NCBI GenBank assembly: GCA_020845955.1
Contig: JADLEU010000311.1
Coordinates: 1 to 42,867 of the forward strand
DNA: 42,867 nt
Direction: 5' to 3'
Origin: Anaerolineales bacterium
Lineage (GTDB): Bacteria; Chloroflexota; Anaerolineae; Anaerolineales; UBA6663
Below the pieces are notes generated by a model, which did not search any database, was not told the DNA's origin, and saw nothing but the letters and a program-made list of their open reading frames with translations. The translations under genes were made by a program, and so were the position numbers. The stretch's first letter is position 1. Each line of letters begins with the position of its first letter. Shown here one piece after another: positions 16,969 through 25,656 of the stretch.

Positions 16969-19900
16969 CTAGTCACCTATCAACTCGCGCAGCGCCGCTT
17001 CGTCTGAAAGGTCCTCAACTTCGGCCAGGATTGCCTGCCCAGCGTCCCGTGCTCCGGCCGGCACTGGTTCCACCCGCATGGGACCCAATGATCCAATGTC
17101 CGGCCGGTCAGGCGCTGGCTGGGCCTCCACGATCGAGGCTAGATACGACACCAACGCCGGCAGCGTCGGATAACGCCAGATCAGCGTGGCCGAGAGGCGC
17201 ACGGCCAGGCTCAACTCCAACCGATTGCGTAATTCCAGCGCCAGAAGTGAGTCGAAACCCAGGCTGTCCAAGGCGGCAGCCGGGCCGATCCGGCTGGTCG
17301 GGACGCGCAGCACGGTCGCGATCTCGCGACGCAGATACTTCTCTAGCAGGGCGCGGCGCTCTTTGGCCGAAGCTGTGGACTGCAGCTCGGCCCGCAATAG
17401 GCCGCCGGCCGGTTGCGCCTCGGCCAAATCACCCGCAGCGAGCGTCGACACCAGCGGCAGCGCGGCAGCCTGCGGGAACGATTGCCGCCACTGGCGCACG
17501 TCGAACGGCATCACGGCCAGCACGGGTTCTGTTTCAGCCAGGGCCCAATCCAACGCCCGTAGGCCTTGATCGGCCGGGATGGTGTCAAAGCCGCGATGGC
17601 TGAGCCGGGCAGCTCGGTCAGGCCGGGCCGCCAAGCCGATGTCTGCCCACGGTCCCCACTGGATGCTCAACGCGGGCAGTCCCTGGGCCTGGCGGTAGCG
17701 CGCCAGCCCATCCATGAAGGCGTTGCCGGCCGCGTAGCTGGCCTGGCCGGGCGAACCAAGCAGCGCGGCGGCCGACGAGAACAGGACAAACACCTCGACC
17801 GGGTGAGCAAGCGATAGCCGGTGCAGCAGCCAACTGCCGGTCGCCTTGGGCGCCATGACCGCCTCGAAGCGCTCCGCCGTCTGGCGAAGCACGACGCCAT
17901 CGTCCAGCACGCCAGCGGCGTGGAAGATACCCCGCAGCGGCGGGAAGCGTTGCGCGGCTGGTCCGTTGGCGGCGGCTGGCTCAGCGCCGTCCGCCTCGAA
18001 GCGCGCAAAGAGGGCTTGCATGTCGGCTGCGGAGGCGGCATTGGCCTGAACGACGCGCACCGATGCGCCGGCGGCCTCCAGCGCCTGGAACTCGACCAGC
18101 GCGGCAGCCGAAGGCGCGCCGCGGCCAGCGAGCACCAGGTTGCGTGCTCCCTGCGCCACCAAGTAGGCCGCCACCCTGCGCCCAAGTGCGCCCAGGCCGC
18201 CCACGATCAAGTAGGAACCGTCGGGGCGGACGGCGGGCGCCGGTCCACTCCCCCGGCGATATTGCCCCGAAACCAGGCTCTCGCCCGCGGCGACCTGGAG
18301 GATAACTTTGCCGTGATGCCGGGCCTGGGCCATTTGCCGGAAGGCGGCGTAGGCGTCTGCCAGCGCAAAACACTCGTGGGGTAAGGGCTCGAGCGCTCCC
18401 CGCTCGAACAACAGCAGCAGCTCCCTCAACAGCCGGCCGACATAGGCCCGGTCCTCGACCGCCAGGCCGGCCAAATCCACAACTGAGACCGAAAGGTTGC
18501 GCCTCAGCGCGTAGAGGCCCACTTTGCGCCGCGCATAGAGGTCGCGCTTTCCAAGCTCGATGAAACGGCCGCGCGGCCGAAGCAGTGACAGGCTGGCCGG
18601 GATCGCCTCGCCGGACAGCGAATTGACGACCACATCGACCCCGTCACCGCCCGTTGCCTGCCTGACGCCCTCGACGAACGCCAGGCTGCGCGAGTCGAAG
18701 ACGTGGCGCACTCCGAGCGAACGCAAATAGGCCCGCCGCTCTTCGCTGCCGGCCGTGGCGTAGATGTCCGCCTTCAGCCATTGAGCCACTCGCACGGCTG
18801 CCAGGCCGGTGCCGCTGGCGGCCGAGTGGATGAGGACACGTTCACCAGCCTGCACGCGGCCCACCGGGCAGAGGGCGTAGTAGGCGGTCAGGAACGCGAC
18901 CGGCAGGGTCGCGGCCGCCTCCCAACCGAGACCGGCGGGCCTGCGCGCCACCAGCTCGGCCCTGGTCGTGGCAAAGGAGGCGAACGCGCCCGGGGCCAGG
19001 GCGACGACGTCGTCGCCGGCCTGGAGATCGGTCACCCCATCACCCACGGCCGTCACGCGGCCAGCGCATTCGAGGCCAAGCGCGAGCGCGGCTTCCGGCT
19101 GGTCTGGCCGGTCGCCCATCGCCGAAAGCAGGTCGAGAAAATTCAGCCCCGCTGCCTGTACCGCAATCTCAACTTCGCCGGCCGCTGGCGTGCGCCGCTC
19201 CATGGGCGCCAGGCACAGGCTGTCGAGGAGGCCCGGCTGGTGCGCCTGCAGACGGCGCGGCTGGCCGCTCGCCGGCGCGGCCGGGCGCTGCCACCCGTGC
19301 GCGGCAGATGGCTGGTGCGGCCTCAGGCGGCCCACATAGCGCTGCCCGCCCTTGAAGGCGACCTGACGCTCGATCGAACCAGCCAGGCATTCCCGCACAA
19401 TCGCTTCGGAAACGCTTGGGCCGGCGTTCACGCCCAGGTCGAGCACGGTGCACCGGAACTCGGGATGCTCATGGTTGAGCGTCGCCGCCAGCCCTGCCAA
19501 GGGAGCGCCCGCCGGCCCACCGGCCAAGACGTACAAGCGCGGCGCCTGGCGCCAGCCAGAGGCCGCCAGCGCCTGCGCGAGATGCAGAGCGCCAACCACA
19601 GCCCGAGTCCCCTCCTCAGCAGCCTCGTCCGCGTCTGCGGCCAGACCCCAACCATAGACAATCCCTGCCACCGCATCGACCCCGGCCCCGACAGCCCTCA
19701 ACAATGCCCGAAAGTGGTCGGGCTCGGCAGCCGACAGCCGGTAGCTGGCACTGTCGAGCTGGTCGAAAGCCGCGCCTGGGAACACGAACAGGCACTGGCA
19801 GCCGTTGGCGCTCAATTGCCTGGGCAAGTCCGGCAGCCAACCGCCGGAGCGCGCAAACAGCAGCCACGCCCCCCCACGCGGGTCGCCGGCCGGCGCGGCC

Positions 19901-22900
19901 AGCGGCTGTTCTTCCCAGGCCAGCCGGTAGAACCAGCGGCTGATGGCCCGATCCTCCTCCGGCAATGTCACGTCGGCCACAGCCCGCAACCGAAGATCTT
20001 CGGCCGCCGCGATAATTTCGCCGTCCTGGTTCAGCAGCCAGGCACTGCCCTGGACGGACGCGGGCGCACCACCAGAACCATCCACGAAGCCGCTCAGGCG
20101 CGTGTAACACCACAGCGGCACAGCCGCGGGCGGCCGAGTGAACTGGCGCAGGGATCCCAGTGAGATGGGCAGAAACAGGTGGCCGGCCGTCTGCTGGCGC
20201 AGGCTTTCCGGCATGGCCGCGGCCAGCGCCTGGAAGGCGGCATCCAGCACGGCCGGGTGTAGTTGATATCCGCCCCCAACATCCGGAACGCTCAGGCGCA
20301 CCAGGGCCTCGCCCTGGCCTGTCCACACCTCGACCACGCGCCGAAAGGCGGGACCGTACTGCAGGCCGCGCGCGGCGAGGGCGCCATAGAAAGCCTCAGC
20401 CGTCGTGGGCTGTCCGAAGCGCTCCTGTATTCCCGCGAGCGTGCCCGGCCCAACCGCCGGGCTGGCGCCGCCTTCATCCAGGCATACGGACCCTCGCGCA
20501 TGCCGCGTCCATTCTCGCGCCCCATCGGCCGTCGCCACGTGAAACGCTGCCTGCCCTAACCCTTCGGCTGTGAGCACAAGCTGGGCCGCGACGTTGGCGC
20601 CGGCCGGCAGCGTCAGCGCCTCGTCGAACTGAACTCCCTCGAGGCGAAAAGGCCGGCCGCCGGCGAAGCGTGCCGCGGCGGCCAACGCCATTTCCACATA
20701 TCCGGCAGCCGGGAAGATCACCTGGCCTCGCACCCGATGGTCAGCCAGAAAAGGCAGTGCCTGGAACGACAGGCGGCCCTGCCACACATGCGTCTGGTCT
20801 TCGGTTGCCAGGAGGGTATGAGCGCCAAGCAGCGGATGCGCCTGGCTACCGCTATCGCCAGAAGGCGCCCGGCGAGCGGCTGTCGCGCCGGGTTCGAACC
20901 AGAAGCGCTCGCGCTGCCAGGGGTACGGCGGCAGCCAAACGACCGGCAGCGGCCGCGGGTACAGGCCCGACCAATCAACCGGGTAGCCGTGGGCGTGGAG
21001 CTGGCCCAGGCTGGCCAGCAAGGTCCCCCACTCGTCGGCGGCGCGGCGCATCGAAGCAGCCAGTACCATGGCCCGGCCATCGGCCGGCTGCATTTGGCCC
21101 AACGCCGGCAGCAAGACCGGGTGCGGGCTCAACTCCACAAATGTGAGGAACGATTCGGCCTGGAGCCGCGCCACGACTGGAGCGAAGAGGACCGGCCGGC
21201 GCAAGTTGTTGGCCCAATAGTGCGCGTCCATTTCTGGGCCGGCCAGGAGCTCGCCCGTGACGGTGGAATAGACGGGCAGCCGCGCCGGCTGTGGCCGGAT
21301 CGCCGCCAGCAGCTCGAGCAAAGGCTGGCGCAGCTTGTCGACCTGCGGGCTATGCGAGGCGACGTCTACTGTGACCCGGCGGCAAAAGACGCCGCGCGCC
21401 TGCAGATCGGCGAGCACTGCCTCCACCGCGACCGGCTCGCCGGACAAGACCACGCTGCGCGGCCCGTTGATCGCCGCCACGGCCACACGGTCGGACCGGC
21501 CGGCCAGGCAGGCCTCGGCCTCTTCAGCTGTGAGCTCGACCAGCACCATCATGCCATTTCCGCTGATCTGGCGCAGCAGCCGGCTCCGCCCACAGATTAC
21601 CCGGCTCGCATCTTCTAGAGAAAGCACGCCGGCAATATGCGCGGCGGCCACCTCGCCCATGCTGTGGCCGATCACGGCCGCCGGCTCAACGCCCATCTCG
21701 CGCCAAAGCGCCGCCAGAGCGACGGAAAGGGCGAACAGCACTGGCTGGATCACGTCGATGTGATCGGGCAGCTGGCTGGCGAACAGGACTTCGACCAAGT
21801 CCCAGTCGACAAAGGGCCGAAAGGCAGCGCTGGTCTGCTCCAATGAGCGGCGGAAGACCGGCTGCTGCGCAAACAGCTCGCGCCCCATGCCCAGCCACTG
21901 CGAGCCCTGGCCTGGGCACACGAAGACCACTCTCTCGGGATGACCCACGGCCACGGCGCCGGTTTCCAGCCGGGGATCGGCCTCACCGGTCAGGAACCTG
22001 TTCAGCAGCTCGCGCGCCTGAGCGGATGACGCCGCCACCAGGGCCAGCCGTTGGTCCAGGTGCGTCTGCCGCCGAGCGGCGGTGCAGCACACGGCCTCGA
22101 AGTCCTGGCCTTCATCAAGCCAGTTGCTCCAGCGGCGGACCGTTTCCGCCAACGCCTCACCTGTGCGAGCCGATAGGAGCAGCAAGCGCGGCAGCGCGGC
22201 GGGCGGCTGGGTGGGCGCCTCCGGCTGCCGCGCCCCATCTGCTTCTCGCGGCGCCGCAGGTCTTGTCGCCTCCGCTCGTGCCTCGATTTCGGCCGCGCTC
22301 GCCAGCACAACATGGGCATTGGCGCCCCCAAAGCCAAACGAACTGATACCCGCGACCGCTCGTTCACCCGCCCGCGGCCACGGCTCCAATTCGGCCTGAA
22401 CCCGCAGCGCGAGCTCATCAAAGGGAATGAGCGGGTTGGGCGCCTCGAAATGCAGGCTGGCCGGCAACTGCTGGTGATGCAGGGCCAACGCGACCTTCAC
22501 CAGCCCGGCGACTCCGGCAGCCGCCTCGAGATGGCCCACGTTCGTCTTGACCGAGCCAATCCGCAAGGGATGCGCCCCAGTTGCATTGCCAGCATCGGCG
22601 CGCCGCACGGCAGCCAGGGCTTTAGCCTCAATCGGATCGCCCAGCAGCGTTCCCGTTCCGTGAGCCTCCACGTAAGACAGGTCGGCGGCCCGCACGCCAG
22701 CGTCGCGATAGGCGGCCTGCAGCACCTCTTCCTGCGAGCGCGGGTTAGGCGCCATCAGCCCGTTCGTCCGCCCGTCCTGGTTGATGGCGCTGCCGAGGAT
22801 CACAGCGTAGATCCGGTCGCCGTCGGCCTGGGCCCGGGCAAGCGGCTTGAGCACAACTACCCCTACGCCCTCGCTGCGCACATAACCGTCGGCTCGAGCG

Positions 22901-23949
22901 TCGAACGCCTTGCACCGGCCGTCGGCGGCCATTGCCCCGGCCTCATTGAAGTTCACAGTCACTGCCGGCGTCAGGATGAGGTTGGCGCCGGCGGCCACTG
23001 CCAAGCTCGCCTCGCCGGCGCGCAAGCTGCGGCAGGCGAGGTGGACGGCGACGAGCGACGACGAGCAGGCCGTGTCGATGGCCAGGCTCGGGCCGCGCCA
23101 ATCGAAATAGTAGGAGAGGCGGTTAGCCGCCACGCTCAGAGCGCTGCCGGTCGCGAAGTAGCCGTTGACTTGGTCAATCCGGCTCATCTGGGCCTGGCCA
23201 TACTCGCTGCCGGAGATGCCGACGTACACCCCCACGGGTTGCCCAGCCAGCTGGTTCACCGGCATCCCGGCGTTGGCCAGCGCCTCCCAGGTCACCTCCA
23301 GCAGCATCCGCTGCTGCGGGTCGATGTGGACGGCCTCGCGGCCCGAGATCCCAAAGAAGGCGGCGTCGAATTCATCGACCCGTTCCAGGAAGCCCCCCCA
23401 AGGCGCCAGCGCCTTCTTTTCGGCGAGCTGGACAGCGAGCTGGTCGATATCCCAGCGCCCGTCCGGCACCTTGCGGATGCAGTCCTTTCCCTGGACCAGC
23501 GCCTGCCAGAAGGCCTCCAGGCTGTCTGCGCCTGGGAAGCGCACGGCCATGCCTACGATGGCAATGGGCTCGCGCGAGGTCACCGGGAACGGCGCCGCGG
23601 CGGGCGCCCACGCCTGGCTGGTGTCCTGCGCGCCGGACAACTCAAGGTTCGCTGGGGCGCCTTTTGCGCGGCCCATCGCCGTTGGGCTGCCGGCCGCCTT
23701 GGCCGCCGCTAAATAAGCGGACAGGGCACGAATTGAAGGGTGCTCATAGAGCAGCACCGGAGACAGATCGATGCCCAGCCATTCCTCCAGGTCACCGGAA
23801 AGCATCACGACCTCGCGCGAGCTGAGGCCGAAGCTTTCGAACGGCGCCAGGGGGTCGAGCACGTCCGGGGCCAGGCCGAAGTCAGCGATCAGCCGGCCCA
23901 TCATCCACGCTTCGATCGCGCCAGCAGAGAAGGACGCCTCTGTCAGCAT
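16969..23949 (-). CDS. Type I PKS, ACP-KS-AT-DH-ER-KR-ACP (acyl-loading and fully reducing module)
   Basis: This 2326-residue protein starts with its own carrier domain (about 5-85, Ser44 in FGLSS). That is the arrangement used when a FAAL loads a fatty acid directly onto the first PKS. KS (about 128-550) has Cys295. AT has Ser763 (GHSMGE), HIDVIQP and VASH ending at His866, a methylmalonyl-like pattern. DH is canonical, with His1071 (HRVRGQVIFPAAG) and Asp1236 (HPAVLDAAFQ). ER spans about 1575-1885 with nucleotide-binding HSAASGTG near 1708. KR reads VGGLGALG near 1912, has LDD (B-type) and Tyr2072. The last ACP has Ser2234 (LGFDSL). Together these predict one fully saturated, probably alpha-methylated extension. 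Its ATG overlaps the FAAL stop by 7 nt (23943-23949), strongly linking the two proteins. Confidence 0.96.
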   Translation of the reverse strand: MLTEASFSAGAIEAWMMGRLIADFGLAPDVLDPLAPFESFGLSSREVVMLSGDLEEWLGIDLSPVLLYEHPSIRALSAYLAAAKAAGSPTAMGRAKGAPANLELSGAQDTSQAWAPAAAPFPVTSREPIAIVGMAVRFPGADSLEAFWQALVQGKDCIRKVPDGRWDIDQLAVQLAEKKALAPWGGFLERVDEFDAAFFGISGREAVHIDPQQRMLLEVTWEALANAGMPVNQLAGQPVGVYVGISGSEYGQAQMSRIDQVNGYFATGSALSVAANRLSYYFDWRGPSLAIDTACSSSLVAVHLACRSLRAGEASLAVAAGANLILTPAVTVNFNEAGAMAADGRCKAFDARADGYVRSEGVGVVVLKPLARAQADGDRIYAVILGSAINQDGRTNGLMAPNPRSQEEVLQAAYRDAGVRAADLSYVEAHGTGTLLGDPIEAKALAAVRRADAGNATGAHPLRIGSVKTNVGHLEAAAGVAGLVKVALALHHQQLPASLHFEAPNPLIPFDELALRVQAELEPWPRAGERAVAGISSFGFGGANAHVVLASAAEIEARAEATRPAAPREADGARQPEAPTQPPAALPRLLLLSARTGEALAETVRRWSNWLDEGQDFEAVCCTAARRQTHLDQRLALVAASSAQARELLNRFLTGEADPRLETGAVAVGHPERVVFVCPGQGSQWLGMGRELFAQQPVFRRSLEQTSAAFRPFVDWDLVEVLFASQLPDHIDVIQPVLFALSVALAALWREMGVEPAAVIGHSMGEVAAAHIAGVLSLEDASRVICGRSRLLRQISGNGMMVLVELTAEEAEACLAGRSDRVAVAAINGPRSVVLSGEPVAVEAVLADLQARGVFCRRVTVDVASHSPQVDKLRQPLLELLAAIRPQPARLPVYSTVTGELLAGPEMDAHYWANNLRRPVLFAPVVARLQAESFLTFVELSPHPVLLPALGQMQPADGRAMVLAASMRRAADEWGTLLASLGQLHAHGYPVDWSGLYPRPLPVVWLPPYPWQRERFWFEPGATAARRAPSGDSGSQAHPLLGAHTLLATEDQTHVWQGRLSFQALPFLADHRVRGQVIFPAAGYVEMALAAAARFAGGRPFRLEGVQFDEALTLPAGANVAAQLVLTAEGLGQAAFHVATADGAREWTRHARGSVCLDEGGASPAVGPGTLAGIQERFGQPTTAEAFYGALAARGLQYGPAFRRVVEVWTGQGEALVRLSVPDVGGGYQLHPAVLDAAFQALAAAMPESLRQQTAGHLFLPISLGSLRQFTRPPAAVPLWCYTRLSGFVDGSGGAPASVQGSAWLLNQDGEIIAAAEDLRLRAVADVTLPEEDRAISRWFYRLAWEEQPLAAPAGDPRGGAWLLFARSGGWLPDLPRQLSANGCQCLFVFPGAAFDQLDSASYRLSAAEPDHFRALLRAVGAGVDAVAGIVYGWGLAADADEAAEEGTRAVVGALHLAQALAASGWRQAPRLYVLAGGPAGAPLAGLAATLNHEHPEFRCTVLDLGVNAGPSVSEAIVRECLAGSIERQVAFKGGQRYVGRLRPHQPSAAHGWQRPAAPASGQPRRLQAHQPGLLDSLCLAPMERRTPAAGEVEIAVQAAGLNFLDLLSAMGDRPDQPEAALALGLECAGRVTAVGDGVTDLQAGDDVVALAPGAFASFATTRAELVARRPAGLGWEAAATLPVAFLTAYYALCPVGRVQAGERVLIHSAASGTGLAAVRVAQWLKADIYATAGSEERRAYLRSLGVRHVFDSRSLAFVEGVRQATGGDGVDVVVNSLSGEAIPASLSLLRPRGRFIELGKRDLYARRKVGLYALRRNLSVSVVDLAGLAVEDRAYVGRLLRELLLLFERGALEPLPHECFALADAYAAFRQMAQARHHGKVILQVAAGESLVSGQYRRGSGPAPAVRPDGSYLIVGGLGALGRRVAAYLVAQGARNLVLAGRGAPSAAALVEFQALEAAGASVRVVQANAASAADMQALFARFEADGAEPAAANGPAAQRFPPLRGIFHAAGVLDDGVVLRQTAERFEAVMAPKATGSWLLHRLSLAHPVEVFVLFSSAAALLGSPGQASYAAGNAFMDGLARYRQAQGLPALSIQWGPWADIGLAARPDRAARLSHRGFDTIPADQGLRALDWALAETEPVLAVMPFDVRQWRQSFPQAAALPLVSTLAAGDLAEAQPAGGLLRAELQSTASAKERRALLEKYLRREIATVLRVPTSRIGPAAALDSLGFDSLLALELRNRLELSLAVRLSATLIWRYPTLPALVSYLASIVEAQPAPDRPDIGSLGPMRVEPVPAGARDAGQAILAEVEDLSDEAALRELIGD

Positions 23950-25655
23950 AGCTCGAGGGCGCCAGACAGATAAGCAGCGCGGCAGGCCCGGCGCTGGATC
24001 TTGCCGCTGGAGGTCTTCGGAAGGGTCCGCGGCTTGATAAAGGCCACGTCGTCGAGGCGCACGCCGTGCTCGGCCGAGAGCGATTGGCGGATGGCCTGAG
24101 CGACCTGGCTTGGATCCAGCGCGCCGTTCGAAGCGCCGCGCTGCTCCAGCTCGGCCACGACGACCAACCGTTCCTGGCCTTCGCGATCCACCGAAAAGGC
24201 CGCGGCACCGCCCGGGCGCAGGGCGGGATGGGCCCCCTCGACGGTCACCTCGAGATCCTGCGGGTAGTGATTGCCGCCATCGATAATGATCAGGTCTTTG
24301 ATGCGGCCGGCGATGTAGAGCTGGTCGTCATGAAAGAAACCCAGATCGCCAGTCCGCATGAAGGGCCCTTCGCCTGTGCCGGCGATCCGGGCCTGGAAAG
24401 TCGCCGCCGAAAGTTCTGGCTGTTGCCAGTAGCCGGCAGCGACGTTCTCGCCAGCGACCCAGATCTCGCCGACCTCGCCGGGCGCGCACGCCTGCTGGGT
24501 CTCTGGATGCACAATGCGCACGCTCTGGCCGCCTAGAGAAGCTCGACCACACCCGACCAGGGTAAGCGCGGCCTGGCCGTCCACGGCCGGGGCCAGGCGC
24601 TTCTTTTCGAACTCAGCCGCCTCCACCTGGTAAAAGGCCGGGCGCTGTTCTCGGCTGAACGAGACGACCAGGGTCGCCTCGGCCAGGCCGTAGCACGGCC
24701 GCATGGCCTCCGGGCGGAACCCGTACGGCGCGAAGGCCTCAATAAACGCCCGGATCGTCGCCGGCCGCACCGGCTCGGCCCCGTTGGCCGCCACCCGCCA
24801 CGAGCTCAAGTCGAGCCCCTCGCAGGCCGCCGGGGTCGCCTTGCGCGCCGCCAGAGCGTAGGCGAAATCGGGCGCGGCGCTATAGTAGCCCCCATAGCGC
24901 GAAATGGCCTTGAGCCAACGCGTCGGCCGCTGCAGGAAGGCGGCCGGCGGCATCAGCACCGAGCGGCTGCCGACGTAAGCCGTCAGCACCACCATGGAGA
25001 TCAGGCCCATGTCGTGGAAGAGCGGCAGCCAGCTCACGCCCACCGTATCACGCCCGACCTGCAGCGCCTGGATGAGCATCTCACAGTTGCCTACCAGGTT
25101 GCCATGGGTCACCATGACACCCCGCGGCGCTCCGGTCGAACCGGAGGTGTACTGCAGAAAAGCCACCGTGTCGCGTTCCAGAGCAGGCATCCGCCATGGG
25201 TCAGCCCAGGCCGGCTCGACGGCATCGGTGGCCAGCCAGCGAAAAGGCGGCCGATCGGGGCTGGCCTCCGCCCAGGTGTCGAAGCGCGGCAGGAGCTGGC
25301 TGGTCGTCAAGATCATCTGCGCCTGGGCATCCTCGGCAATGCTCTTGATGCGCAGCAGGTGGCGGGCCTTCACTGGCTCGACGACCGGCACGGCGATCAC
25401 GCCGGCGTACAGGCACCCGAAGAATGCAGCCAGGAACTCCGCGCTCGTCGGGTAGATGAGAATAGCGCGCTCGCCGGGCCGCAGCTCGCTCTGCAGGCGG
25501 CCGGCAATCGCCCGCGCCTGGCAGTCCAGCTCGCGATAGGTCAGGTGGGTTTCCTGCTCGTCTCCGTCCGCGAGCAGGGTGTACGCAAGCGCGTCTCCAA
25601 GCGCCTCAACATTGGCCCTGGCCGCCTCGACGGTGTTGGTGAAGTAACGGCGCAT
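23943..25655 (-). CDS. Fatty acyl-AMP ligase (FAAL)
   Basis: This is a 570-residue member of the adenylate-forming family. It is expected to activate a fatty acid with ATP and pass the acyl-AMP to the N-terminal ACP of the next protein, priming the assembly line. The P-loop reads YTSGSTGAPRG near residues 168-178, followed by VMVTHGNL. The segment GEVGEIWVAGENVAAGYW and the C-terminal PKTSSGKIQRR with the late Lys are typical of FAALs. The length, and the direct overlap with a PKS that begins with an ACP, favour FAAL over a CoA ligase; the FAAL-specific insertion was judged by eye only. The ATG lies 1 nt after the stop of the UbiB-like gene, and the stop overlaps the PKS start (ATGCTGA), so all three are likely translated together. 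Chain length of the fatty acid cannot be read from the sequence. Confidence 0.94.
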   Translation of the reverse strand: MRRYFTNTVEAARANVEALGDALAYTLLADGDEQETHLTYRELDCQARAIAGRLQSELRPGERAILIYPTSAEFLAAFFGCLYAGVIAVPVVEPVKARHLLRIKSIAEDAQAQMILTTSQLLPRFDTWAEASPDRPPFRWLATDAVEPAWADPWRMPALERDTVAFLQYTSGSTGAPRGVMVTHGNLVGNCEMLIQALQVGRDTVGVSWLPLFHDMGLISMVVLTAYVGSRSVLMPPAAFLQRPTRWLKAISRYGGYYSAAPDFAYALAARKATPAACEGLDLSSWRVAANGAEPVRPATIRAFIEAFAPYGFRPEAMRPCYGLAEATLVVSFSREQRPAFYQVEAAEFEKKRLAPAVDGQAALTLVGCGRASLGGQSVRIVHPETQQACAPGEVGEIWVAGENVAAGYWQQPELSAATFQARIAGTGEGPFMRTGDLGFFHDDQLYIAGRIKDLIIIDGGNHYPQDLEVTVEGAHPALRPGGAAAFSVDREGQERLVVVAELEQRGASNGALDPSQVAQAIRQSLSAEHGVRLDDVAFIKPRTLPKTSSGKIQRRACRAAYLSGALELC

Positions 25656-25656
25656 A

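Noticed and set aside
18703-20163. 486-aa plus-strand open frame opposite the ER/DH region
   Set aside because: High GC leaves long empty frames; the minus strand carries ER and DH motifs.
1-23949. Repeated KS and ACP segments as DNA repeats
   Set aside because: The similarity is that of homologous PKS domains at protein level; I saw no long identical nucleotide repeats suggesting a recent duplication.
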